From an uncultured Roseburia sp. (GTDB taxonomy: Bacteria > Bacillota > Clostridia > Lachnospirales > Lachnospiraceae), in assembly GCA_947642555.1 (NCBI GenBank), contig CANRSX010000035.1, positions 1 to 50,892 on the forward strand: a stretch of 50,892 bases of DNA. Reading direction: 5' to 3'. The notes below the pieces were generated by a model. It saw only the letters and a program-made list of their open reading frames with translations, was not told the origin of the DNA and did no database searches. This document shows, piece by piece, positions 14,719-21,367 of this stretch (positions are counted from its first letter, which is position 1; each line of letters begins with the position of its first letter). Made by a program: the position numbers and the translations under genes.

Positions 14719-15606
14719 TCAGGGTTGCGACTGTCCCGCGACCGCCGTCCAGTCAGGCAGCCGTGCTTCCCGTATGGCATGAAAAATCCTCTTTTTGATC
14801 CCTGGATATTCCCGGTTCAGCCGCGCGAGCAGCTGTTTGATCTCCGCACGCCTGGTGATCCCGTCGACCGGACATGGGTTTGTTACGACCGGAAGCTTAT
14901 GTTTGTTCTGGAATCCCAAAAGTTCCGCCTCCGTGACATACAGGAACGGCCGGATCACGGTGAGCCCGGTTCGTTCCAGTGCCGTGACCGGCGGAAAAGA
15001 GTAGAACCGGCCCTCAAAGAACAGGGACATCAGCGCCGTCTCCACCATATCGTCCATATGATGCGCATAGGCGATCTTATTACATCCCGCCTCCGCCGCA
15101 GCCTGACCAAGCGCTCCCTTTCGCAGCCTGGCGCAGAGAGAGCATGATATATCGGATCCCTCTGATCTCGTTGGCACGTTTTGCCCGGCAGTATTTCTCC
15201 CAACGGAAACGTCCTGCCCGGCAGTATTTCTCCCGGCGACGTCCTGCCCGGCAGTATTTCTCCCGGCGACGTCCTGCCCGGCAGCGGCATTTTCCCTGGC
15301 GGAAACGTCCTGCCTTGCGGCGAGAATTCCGGCAATCTCTGTTGGAACGATCCGGTAGGGTATCTGACGTTCTTTGCACCAGACTCCGATTTCGGTCAGG
15401 TCAAAGGGACGGTAGCCCAGATCAACCGTGACCGCAGTCAGCTCAAACGGTGCGGGATAGAAGCGGCGCAGGCCCTGCAGAGCGCATAAAAGAGCCATGG
15501 AATCCTTTCCGCCGGATATCCCGACCGCAATGTGATCCCCGGGACAAATCATCTGATAATCGTCGATTGCCTGTCTTACGTAACTGTATAAACGCTGCAG
15601 CTCCAC
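14719..15606 (-). CDS. TtcA/TilS-family tRNA-modifying PP-loop ATPase
   Basis: 295 residues from GTG 15606, which has AGGAGGAAACTGC. The PP-loop SGGKDSM (about 31-37) activates tRNA bases as adenylates. Two cysteines in CSLC (about 156-159), then AYAHHMDDMVET and PCPVDG, resemble TtcA, which makes 2-thiocytidine with an Fe-S cluster. Between the PP-loop half and CSLC lies an Ala/Gly/Asn/Asp-rich insert of about 45 residues built from a 10-residue repeat (GQDVAGRNTA), encoded by a minisatellite and not expected in the family. Downstream the stop is next to an alternate start of the recombinase gene. TtcA versus a TilS-like paralog cannot be settled by eye. Confidence 0.8.
   Translation of the reverse strand: MELQRLYSYVRQAIDDYQMICPGDHIAVGISGGKDSMALLCALQGLRRFYPAPFELTAVTVDLGYRPFDLTEIGVWCKERQIPYRIVPTEIAGILAARQDVSARENAAAGQDVAGRNTAGQDVAGRNTAGQDVSVGRNTAGQNVPTRSEGSDISCSLCARLRKGALGQAAAEAGCNKIAYAHHMDDMVETALMSLFFEGRFYSFPPVTALERTGLTVIRPFLYVTEAELLGFQNKHKLPVVTNPCPVDGITRRAEIKQLLARLNREYPGIKKRIFHAIREARLPDWTAVAGQSQP
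15178..15316. repeat. In-frame minisatellite within the TtcA-like gene
   Basis: Units begin GTCCTGCCCGGCAG on the plus strand: 15178-15210 (33 bases, variant), 15211-15240 and 15241-15270 (30 bases, identical), 15271-15306 (36 bases, variant), and a partial unit to 15316. Every unit length is a multiple of three, so copy changes keep the reading frame. Confidence 0.9.
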
Positions 15607-15677
15607 GCAGTTTCCTCCTGATAAGACAATTCTGAATTTCATTATACAATAATCCGAAGCGGAATGCCATGCATTTA

Positions 15678-15738
15678 TGGACAATATTCAGACGGAATGG
15701 TATACTAAGCTGGCTGAAAAGTTCAGCCATGTTTTTTG
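15678..15738 (+). promoter_or_regulatory. dtd promoter with a hairpin at the transcript 5' end
   Basis: TGGACA 15678-15683, 17 bases, TATACT 15701-15706. Near the expected transcript start is a perfect 7-pair hairpin (GGCTGAA 15712-15718 with TTCAGCC 15722-15728) followed by ATGTTTTTTG. It could be a 5' stabilising stem or a weak attenuator. Fifteen bases here (15717-15731) also occur at the left edge of the structured element after obgE. Confidence 0.55.
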
Positions 15739-15757
15739 AAAAAAGGAGATCATACAT

Positions 15758-16207
15758 ATGAAGTTTGTAGTACAAAGAGTCACCTCGGCATCCTGTACCG
15801 TGGAGGGGACTGTAACCGGAGAAATCGGTCTGGGCTTTCTCGTTCTCATCGGAGTTTCGGACTCGGATACCAGGGAAATTGCCGACAAAATGACCAGAAA
15901 GCTCATCCAGTTACGGATCTTCGAGGATTCCAACGGCAAGACGAATCTGTCCTTAAAAGACGTAAACGGCGGCCTGTTGCTGATTTCACAGTTCACGCTG
16001 TATGCGGATTGCCGGAAAGGAAACCGGCCGTCCTTTATCCGTGCCGGAAGCCCGGCGCTGGCAAATGAATTATATGAATATATCATTGCAGCCTGCAAAA
16101 AAGAAATCCCGGATGTCGGTCAGGGAATTTTTGGCGCCGACATGAAACTGTCCCTGGTCAACGACGGACCGTTCACCGTTGTGCTGGATTCCGACGAAAT
16201 CTGCTGA
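15758..16207 (+). CDS. dtd: D-aminoacyl-tRNA deacylase
   Basis: 149 residues, standard size. MKFVVQRVTSASCTVEG at the N-terminus, then GLLLISQFTLYADCRKGNRPSF and a C-terminal NDGPFTVVLDS are the DTD signatures (the SQFTLY and NxGPxT motifs form the active site). The enzyme removes D-amino acids from tRNA. ATG 15758 has AAAAAAGGAGATC. A stem CCTGATTT/AAATCAGG downstream (about 16214-16243) may end the transcript. The filamentous prophage is inserted just behind this gene. Confidence 0.96.
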   Translation: MKFVVQRVTSASCTVEGTVTGEIGLGFLVLIGVSDSDTREIADKMTRKLIQLRIFEDSNGKTNLSLKDVNGGLLLISQFTLYADCRKGNRPSFIRAGSPALANELYEYIIAACKKEIPDVGQGIFGADMKLSLVNDGPFTVVLDSDEIC

Positions 16208-16309
16208 ATGCAAACCTGATTTCCGAATTTTCGCGTAAATCAGGCTGCATGGATCATTCCGCATCGTCAGAAGGGCAGGACATACCGTTGTGTTGGGGAT
16301 AAATCTATT

Positions 16310-16343
16310 TATTCGCAAAACACAAGTTTAACGAATAGTTATA
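16310..16343. other. Left attachment site, dif-like
   Basis: Positions 16310-16337 form a 28-base site: left arm TATTCGCAAAA, centre CACAAG, right arm TTTAACGAATA. The arms are inverted copies at 9 of 11 positions, the layout of XerCD dif sites (11-6-11). The 23 bases from the centre onward (16321-16343) are repeated exactly at 22606-22628, so the repeat begins precisely at the left arm/centre border. Confidence 0.75.
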
Positions 16344-16390
16344 CGTGAGATGCGCGGACTGTGCGCCTTCGCGCATCCAGTCCCGCGCAC

Positions 16391-16663
16391 TCACTCAATG
16401 CCAAGGAACGGGATCTTGCGAAGCACGAACATGATCAGCGACCATATCTTCTCAAAATTCACGATCACAATCACAAGCGGTATAATCCATTTCACCACAT
16501 TCATATCCACGAAAATCCCAAGAAGACCGACCGCACCCGTCAGAACCGTAACAAGTTCATCCAGTACCGACTGCACGCCGGCGGGAAGATCCGGCAGGTT
16601 AATCGGGGCAAATACGATCTTAAGAAGCCCCAGTATCAGCTCAAAAAGACCTTTAATGATCAT
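16391..16663 (-). CDS. Minor coat protein, pVI-like membrane protein
   Basis: 90 residues, almost entirely hydrophobic: three likely membrane segments (about 3-20, 38-52 and 55-82), with a short basic end. It lies last in the late operon and its ATG overlaps the stop of the adsorption-protein-like gene (ATGA), the same order as gIII-gVI in Ff phages. In those phages pVI caps the virion end with pIII. The sequence itself is too low in information to prove homology, so the call rests on position, size and membrane pattern. Confidence 0.6.
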   Translation of the reverse strand: MIIKGLFELILGLLKIVFAPINLPDLPAGVQSVLDELVTVLTGAVGLLGIFVDMNVVKWIIPLVIVIVNFEKIWSLIMFVLRKIPFLGIE

Positions 16664-17844
16664 GTACCCATCACCTCCCGGTATTTGTTCTGCACCAGCA
16701 TCAGCACAGCCCCTATCATAATGACATCCGTCACAAAGTAAAGCTTCTCCTGCAGTTCCGGGAATTCGTCCACCGGAATATTCACCGTCTGCGGCTCAAT
16801 CAGCCATGTATCATTCCACTTTATCCCGGGGAAAGGAATACCGGCAGACGACGGGGACGCATTCAGGATCGCTGTCATGATCTCGACAAACAGATCGACC
16901 GGCGCGTACAGCATTCCCAGTTTCTCAGAAAAAAAGTCATTCAGACGCTGGAAAAAGTCCGCAAAATACCCGTCTTCCGGGATAAACAGCGACTTCACGG
17001 CGTTAATGATATTCTCAAAAAATGAACCGAAAAAATCCGTGATCTGTCCTAAAATGCCTTTACTGGTCTCATTTGCTTCTTCCTGCAATTCATTACCCTT
17101 ATTTATCGCATCTGTAGTCTGCTGTACAGACTGATTCGTATTATTCACAGCATCAACAACAGACTGATCCAAAATACCAAGATCATAAATATTACACCTG
17201 AAAACAAGGTTATCATAACCTAAATGATACGTATCCAGCTCCGTAGTGCCTAACGGCGTGGTAATAACATAATCCACAAAATTTTCCAATGAAACAGTAC
17301 CGCCCGGAAAAGAAGTAACAATAATTTCACAGGGCGAAGAAGTCCAAAAATACTGCGACCCACCAACATATACCCTGGCACCGGCATCAGAAGACGTCAT
17401 ATAACCACCAGAAGGAGGAGACATACCCAAAGTAGCAGAAACATTATTAAAAACAAGACGATAACTATGAGCAGGATCAAGACCGGGAAGATTAAGAACA
17501 TAACGGGAAGCAACAGTAATCTGATACACAGTACGACGAGAAACAGTCGAAGAAACACTGACAGTATCAGTATTATAACCAGTAATCTTATAAGTCGCAC
17601 CCGCAGTAGAAATCGTAGGCGTAGCCGTCCAACTATCAAAACCGGAAACCGTACCGCTGGTAGTAGATACCTCACCACCACGGGGCAGAACAACATCAAT
17701 CCCATAATTCGCAGGAGAACCGATAATTTCCGAAATCTGCGAAGCACTAACTTCGACGCAACTGCATAACGTAATCGAAAATATCATGACACACGTTATA
17801 AACGACCGTAAAACCAAGGAAGAACAAAACCGCCCACGTTTCAC
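16660..17844 (-). CDS. Adsorption-protein-like (pIII-like) secreted, tail-anchored protein
   Basis: 394 residues from GTG 17844, preceded by GGGAGGGGGTGA. An N-terminal signal peptide (SSLVLRSFITCVMIFSITLCSC) leads to a Ser/Thr/Tyr-rich beta domain (about 35-215), a helical NTNQSVQQTTDAINKGN region, and one C-terminal membrane segment (about 365-385) with a short positive tail. This is the plan of pIII-type proteins that bind the host receptor and anchor at the virion end. Codons in the beta domain overwhelmingly end in T, unlike the rest of the window. It overlaps the preceding gene by 98 bases and the pVI-like gene by 4. Receptor unknown. Confidence 0.65.
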   Translation of the reverse strand: MKRGRFCSSLVLRSFITCVMIFSITLCSCVEVSASQISEIIGSPANYGIDVVLPRGGEVSTTSGTVSGFDSWTATPTISTAGATYKITGYNTDTVSVSSTVSRRTVYQITVASRYVLNLPGLDPAHSYRLVFNNVSATLGMSPPSGGYMTSSDAGARVYVGGSQYFWTSSPCEIIVTSFPGGTVSLENFVDYVITTPLGTTELDTYHLGYDNLVFRCNIYDLGILDQSVVDAVNNTNQSVQQTTDAINKGNELQEEANETSKGILGQITDFFGSFFENIINAVKSLFIPEDGYFADFFQRLNDFFSEKLGMLYAPVDLFVEIMTAILNASPSSAGIPFPGIKWNDTWLIEPQTVNIPVDEFPELQEKLYFVTDVIMIGAVLMLVQNKYREVMGT

Positions 17845-18511
17845 TGTGACTCACCCCCTCCCTAAGATCGGAATACGGGGATACAGACCCGTAGGCAAAG
17901 GCCGGAACACTGGTAAGCGCATACGTGCCACGGCTGACCGTGTAGCTTGAATTACTCCCTGAACGATAAATGTCGATGGACGGGTAAGTACCGGCCACAA
18001 TACTATCACCGCTAACATCAAGATCATACACAAGATAGTTATGTTCCACATAACTGCTACCCGTGTAGATGCGGGCTGAAAACGCAACATAGTCAGTATC
18101 AGACATGTTAGCAAGCACGCCGCTGAAATACTCAATATAATAGCTGGAGAGCTGATAGCTTGCACCGCCGTCACCCACGTAATCCGCAACAGCTGTAGCA
18201 TCATCTGTAATAACAACCGGCACACCCCCTAACTCATTATTGTATAATTGTTCACTTTCAGTTGAATTGATTATGTACACCGGAATACTGCCCGTCTCTT
18301 CATCCACGAGATCTTCCAGTGATACCCCCTCTTCCGCTTCTAAATCTGCTTCTGTCCCGTCAGGAACGAGACTATCACCATCCCCAGAAACACCAGCACC
18401 GTCAGCCCCCACACCGTCCGTGACAGCCGCCGGATCAGGCTCCCCAGCCACCGGAGGAAGCTCCCCAGTCTCCTGAAAAACCTCTGTGCTGACCACACTG
18501 CTCTCATCCAT
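17747..18511 (-). CDS. Large phage surface or minor structural protein, C-terminally anchored
   Basis: 254 residues from ATG 18511, with GGGGGTGTGTG just upstream. The first 80 residues are very acidic and Gly/Pro/Ala-rich (linker-like). The middle is a Ser/Tyr/Asp-rich beta domain, and the C-terminus has one membrane segment (WAVLFFLGFTVVYNVC) and a basic end. No cleavable signal peptide is evident. It sits between the small membrane protein and the pIII-like gene. The last 98 bases also code the signal peptide of the next gene in another frame. It may act with the pIII-like protein in adsorption or assembly; there is no direct evidence for which. Confidence 0.6.
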   Translation of the reverse strand: MDESSVVSTEVFQETGELPPVAGEPDPAAVTDGVGADGAGVSGDGDSLVPDGTEADLEAEEGVSLEDLVDEETGSIPVYIINSTESEQLYNNELGGVPVVITDDATAVADYVGDGGASYQLSSYYIEYFSGVLANMSDTDYVAFSARIYTGSSYVEHNYLVYDLDVSGDSIVAGTYPSIDIYRSGSNSSYTVSRGTYALTSVPAFAYGSVSPYSDLREGVSHSETWAVLFFLGFTVVYNVCHDIFDYVMQLRRS

Positions 18512-18521
18512 CACACACCCC

Positions 18522-18656
18522 CTATCGGAAAGAAATACGGCCACCGAAGGCCATACCCATAAACGTATTCACTATCAGCTGACCAAGCGCAAATGTCATA
18601 CCAAACGGTATTGCGCCCTTAACTACTTCTGTAAAAAGACTAATCGCGTCCTGCAT
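18522..18656 (-). CDS. Tiny membrane protein of the filamentous phage (44 aa)
   Basis: 44 residues starting at ATG 18656, inside the last 17 bases of the Zot-like gene, so translation is coupled. The sequence MQDAISLFTEVVKGAIPFG opens it and a hydrophobic glycine-rich helix (about 15-38) follows, ending with a basic GGRISFR. Size and profile suit a pVII/pIX-type minor coat protein or a missing membrane anchor for the Zot-like ATPase. It is too short for firm homology. Its stop is 11 bases before the next start. Confidence 0.55.
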   Translation of the reverse strand: MQDAISLFTEVVKGAIPFGMTFALGQLIVNTFMGMAFGGRISFR

Positions 18657-19287
18657 CCTTTATCTTCCTCCCCTGCCATTCATTCCGGTAACGCTTCATT
18701 TTTGCGTATGTATCATAACAGTCGTACAGTTCCGGCCGGTGGAACCATATAAATGACCGGCTTGTGTCTGTTATCAGTTTTCCGTTTTCCTCTCTGCTCT
18801 TCGAACCGTCAATCAGGCGGTTCACCTGACAGACCTTAAAAAAATTGGAACAGAGCACCACGTTAGAGATCTGCTCCCGAAACGGCTTCGCAAGACGTCC
18901 GTAAACTTGGGACGTACCCACAATGTGCTTCCTCTGCTTCCTCTGCTGACTGACCTCGACCATGATCTCGATATCAATGTTCTTACTCTCCAGCGAGTTA
19001 AACTCGAGATGAATCTCGTCGATAAGATAAATGACCCCGCTATACCCGTTTTCCAGTGTTTTCAGACAGTTCAGACCGTCATACTCAACCACTTCTGTAG
19101 TCGCCGGTAGATCCTTAATCGCTACATTTGTACACAATATAGCTTTCGGATAAGCTTCGCAGACCTGCTTCACGTACTGGACAGCAGAAAGCGTTTTACC
19201 ACTCCCCTGTTCCCCACAAAAAATCAAAAGTCCATCCGGATCAAAATATTCGGGATGGGCTTTTTTAAAATCAATATTATGTTTCAT
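18640..19287 (-). CDS. Zot/pI-family assembly ATPase
   Basis: 215 residues. The Walker A motif GEQGSGKT (about 25-32) and a Walker B with VIYLIDEIHLEF (about 88-99), followed by a sensor-like SQQRKQRKHIVGTSQVYGRLAKPFREQ, are typical of Zot/pI proteins that drive filamentous phage extrusion through the inner membrane. Unlike most family members (about 350-450 residues), no transmembrane helix or periplasmic tail is present; the protein ends soon after the ATPase core. ATG 19287 has only a weak AAGG site. It is the first gene of the assembly operon, separated from the coat gene by a 256-base gap. Confidence 0.85.
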   Translation of the reverse strand: MKHNIDFKKAHPEYFDPDGLLIFCGEQGSGKTLSAVQYVKQVCEAYPKAILCTNVAIKDLPATTEVVEYDGLNCLKTLENGYSGVIYLIDEIHLEFNSLESKNIDIEIMVEVSQQRKQRKHIVGTSQVYGRLAKPFREQISNVVLCSNFFKVCQVNRLIDGSKSREENGKLITDTSRSFIWFHRPELYDCYDTYAKMKRYRNEWQGRKIKDAGRD

Positions 19288-19543
19288 GACCTTAAAAGTA
19301 TTCAGTGGATTAACCGACCCCTTAAGGTACTGACTACTTGGCGATCCTATAAATTACACCTCCAATCTGCATACAATGACAACAACACACCCGGCCAAAT
19401 GTTACCGGGGCGCGAAAGACAGATTCCGGGAAATCCACGTACCGGCTACTACAGAAGCCGGTCGCTTCGCGCCGGGTCTCGTGCCCGGGAAAATCCCCCG
19501 GCAGGCCATACAGACCGCCGGGGCACTGCGACTGTCACACAGA
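19288..19543 (-). other. Intergenic region between coat and Zot genes with hairpins
   Basis: This 256-base gap has no convincing gene. It holds a strong hairpin ACCGGCT/AGCCGGT (about 19440-19461) and GC-rich inverted segments around CCCGGG at 19488-19493. In Ff phages the equivalent gap after gVIII holds a terminator that lets the coat gene be expressed far above the assembly genes; the hairpins here could play that role or serve as a packaging signal. This is inference. Confidence 0.45.
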
Positions 19544-19783
19544 CTAAACCCGGAGCTTACCGCCACGGAAGGCCGCCATGAGCGTACGCACAAGCTTACG
19601 GACCCCCCACCACATGAACACAAGACCGATACCGGCCGTGATCACACTGGCGATAACAGCTACAACCGTAGACACACTGATCTGCCCGGTCAGAGCAGAC
19701 AGCACAGAAGCCCAGTCAGTCGGACTGACAGCCGTAGAGCCGCCGCCACTTGCGGACATGATTCCCATCAAACCGTTTAACAT
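19544..19783 (-). CDS. Major coat protein (pVIII-like)
   Basis: 79 residues. A short amphipathic N-terminal region with Ser/Gly and one Asp/Trp (SPTDWASVL) leads to a membrane helix (about 35-60, VSTVVAVIASVITAGIGLVFMWWGV) and a positively charged C-terminus (RKLVRTLMAAFRGGKLRV). This is the classic plan of inovirus major coat proteins, whose basic tail contacts the DNA. The first 20-25 residues may be removed as a leader. Ribosome binding site AGGAAGGGGGTG precedes ATG 19783. It lies between the ssDNA-binding-like gene and Zot, a conserved order. Confidence 0.8.
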   Translation of the reverse strand: MLNGLMGIMSASGGGSTAVSPTDWASVLSALTGQISVSTVVAVIASVITAGIGLVFMWWGVRKLVRTLMAAFRGGKLRV

Positions 19784-19799
19784 TCTCTACACCCCCTTC

Positions 19800-20051
19800 C
19801 TACTTCACACTGACGTCGGACACATAGGCCCGGCCGCCGCTAATATTGTAGTTGACAAAAAACTCTTTGCCAATATCAGCCGGTTTCAGAAAATCGATCT
19901 GCTCTTCGGGAAGAAAGATCTCTTCGACCTTCTGCCCTACAGCACCCTGTTCCTTTTCGCGCGGAGAAAGATCGGATAACACCGACGCAACACAGAAGTG
20001 TTTCCCGCTCTTTTTGCTTGTGATTTTTTTGTAACCTACTAACTTAGTCAA
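19800..20051 (-). CDS. Probable single-stranded DNA-binding protein (gV-like)
   Basis: 83 residues from a TTG start at 20051, chosen for GAGAGGTGG upstream; the longer frame begins at 20078. The sequence (TKLVGYKKITSKKSGKHFCVASVLSD, then VEEIFLPEEQ and FFVNYNISGGRAYVSDV) has the alternating strand pattern of a small OB-fold protein. In this family small proteins before the coat gene coat the phage single strand and switch replication to virion production. The function is inferred from size, fold pattern and position. Confidence 0.6.
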   Translation of the reverse strand: MTKLVGYKKITSKKSGKHFCVASVLSDLSPREKEQGAVGQKVEEIFLPEEQIDFLKPADIGKEFFVNYNISGGRAYVSDVSVK

Positions 20052-20106
20052 ATGACCACCTCTCTTTCTCCCCGTCATGCCGCTAGGTCAGCATAATTGA
20101 TTTAAT

Positions 20107-20310
20107 TTAAATTAAATCAAAATAAATCTTATTATCTCCCTGACACGTAAACGCATCAACAATACAGTGCATATAATCCAAAACATTATCCTGATACCAG
20201 TTGCCATGAGCAACAACATGAAAATCATCATCGCGAACAATAATTTCAGTCTCATCATTGATAAGACCTGAAAAAAGAAAATCACGTATTACCATACCTT
20301 CATGTAACAT
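20107..20310 (-). CDS. Small acidic phage protein, unknown function
   Basis: 67 residues from ATG 20310, with GGAAGGGAGATAGAG upstream. The protein is acidic, with no membrane segment, and contains FLFSGLINDETEIIVRDDDFHVVAHGNWY, which could be two beta hairpins. It lies between the regulatory gap and the ssDNA-binding-like gene, so it is probably part of the replication module. I do not recognise the family. Confidence 0.5.
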   Translation of the reverse strand: MLHEGMVIRDFLFSGLINDETEIIVRDDDFHVVAHGNWYQDNVLDYMHCIVDAFTCQGDNKIYFDLI

Positions 20311-20369
20311 ATCTCTATCTCCCTTCCTCTCTTCTCTCCCATCAAATCGTATGAAATTGTCAATGTCCG

Positions 20370-20533
20370 CTTGTACCGGTCACAAATTTTTGATAGAATA
20401 TTGGTACAAGTACAGTTAAGGTATGTGCCCCCGTATGATCCTGACAGTTTCCAATGTACTGACAACAACCGTGCTAGTCTGTAGATATCTATAAGTATCT
20501 ACTTAAAGATTGTATCATAGATATCTATAGATG
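20370..20533 (+). promoter_or_regulatory. Promoter and palindromic operators of the cargo genes
   Basis: TTGTAC 20371-20376, 17 bases, TAGAAT 20394-20399 form a plus-strand promoter bracketed by a perfect inverted repeat CTTGTACC (20370-20377) and GGTACAAG (20403-20410). Further on are GTAGATA/TATCTAC (20481-20487 and 20496-20502) and the palindrome ATAGATATCTAT (20517-20528), just before the ribbon-helix-helix gene. Such short palindromes suit operators for that regulator. Confidence 0.6.
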
Positions 20534-20564
20534 TCAACAAGAAATTTAACAGAAAGGTATAAAC

Positions 20565-20756
20565 ATGGGAAAATACAGAAACAGAACATATCCACTAAGA
20601 CTAGACAACGAAATAATGGATAAATTAAAAATAATATCAGAAATCGAAGACAGACCAATAAGCAGAATAATGACTAAAATGGCAAAAGAATATATAAAAG
20701 CATATGAAGACGAACATGGCGAAATTGTCATAGGGGGAGGGCAAAAAATTGAGTAA
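20565..20756 (+). CDS. Ribbon-helix-helix (Arc/CopG-type) regulator
   Basis: 63 residues. NRTYPLRLDNEIMDKLKIISEIEDRPISRIMTKM has the strand-helix-helix spacing of Arc/MetJ/CopG repressors, with the beta strand at about 6-11. ATG 20565 follows AGAAAGGTATAAAC. It is on the opposite strand to the phage core and strongly AT-rich. It overlaps the next gene by 8 bases. Palindromes just upstream are likely its operators, so the pair is probably self-regulated. Confidence 0.75.
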   Translation: MGKYRNRTYPLRLDNEIMDKLKIISEIEDRPISRIMTKMAKEYIKAYEDEHGEIVIGGGQKIE

Positions 20757-21237
20757 AGGAACAATAATAACTATTATTATTGTTATACTTGCGATCATAC
20801 TTGAAGAAATTACAAGAGTAAAAAGAAATGAAAACAAAACATTTACACAATACCCCTACAAAAGTAAAATGTTGTTAACAAAAACAGAATATGCCTTCTA
20901 TCAGATCCTTAAAACAGAATGCGACCAAAATAATATGCTAATATGCCCCAAAGTCAGAATGGAAGATTTTATAGAAACAACTACAAGTGAAGAAAAACAA
21001 AAGTATCGAAACTATATCAAATCAAGACATATCGATTTTATTATATGTGACAGCAAACTACATATACTTGCAGGTATAGAACTAGATGATTATTCACATA
21101 ACAACACAAAAGCACAAAAAAAAGATGAATTCAAAAATGATGTCTTTAAAACCATAAACATACCACTATACCGAATCAAAACCGAAAAAAACGAATACAT
21201 AAACAGAATCAAAGAAATTATAAACGAATTAAACTAA
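20749..21237 (+). CDS. Membrane-anchored DUF2726 (PD-(D/E)XK-like) protein
   Basis: 162 residues from TTG 20749, with GGGGGAGGG seven bases upstream. An N-terminal membrane helix (about 5-19, IITIIIVILAIILEE) leads to a DUF2726-type domain: LLTKTEYAFYQIL, then a HIDFIICD segment and GIELDDYSH with KKDEFKNDVF, then IPLYRI. The acidic residues in DFIICD and IELDD match the metal site of PD-(D/E)XK nuclease folds. It is AT-rich and cotranscribed with the ribbon-helix-helix gene. A role in superinfection exclusion, defence or lysogenic conversion is possible; nothing in the sequence proves one. Confidence 0.7.
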   Translation: MSKGTIITIIIVILAIILEEITRVKRNENKTFTQYPYKSKMLLTKTEYAFYQILKTECDQNNMLICPKVRMEDFIETTTSEEKQKYRNYIKSRHIDFIICDSKLHILAGIELDDYSHNNTKAQKKDEFKNDVFKTINIPLYRIKTEKNEYINRIKEIINELN

Positions 21238-21341
21238 TTGCATTTCAGTGCAGGAATATTGTCAGATAATTTTACCTTCAGCAAGAAATATTATCAGAGA
21301 ACTTGCCATGTCCCCTCCCCCACGCCGTGCGGCGTCTCCCC

Positions 21342-21363
21342 TTCCCCTCCGGGAGGGGAGAAT
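21342..21363 (-). terminator. Hairpin between the convergent cargo and rep genes
   Basis: CCCCTCC (21345-21351) pairs with GGGAGGGG (21352-21359), and ACGCCG/CGGCGT lies at about 21325-21338. The two hairpins sit between the converging DUF2726 and rep genes and probably end one or both transcripts. Confidence 0.5.
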
Positions 21364-21367
21364 TGTA

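Noticed and set aside
15178..15316. Possible CRISPR array (30-base repeats in series)
   Set aside because: Units are adjacent without spacers and keep the reading frame of a conserved enzyme; it is a coding minisatellite.
17397..17747. 116-residue Leu/Val/Ile-rich frame in the prophage as a membrane protein
   Set aside because: It is a frame-shifted reading of the T-rich pIII-like gene; T-rich DNA always yields such hydrophobic shadows.
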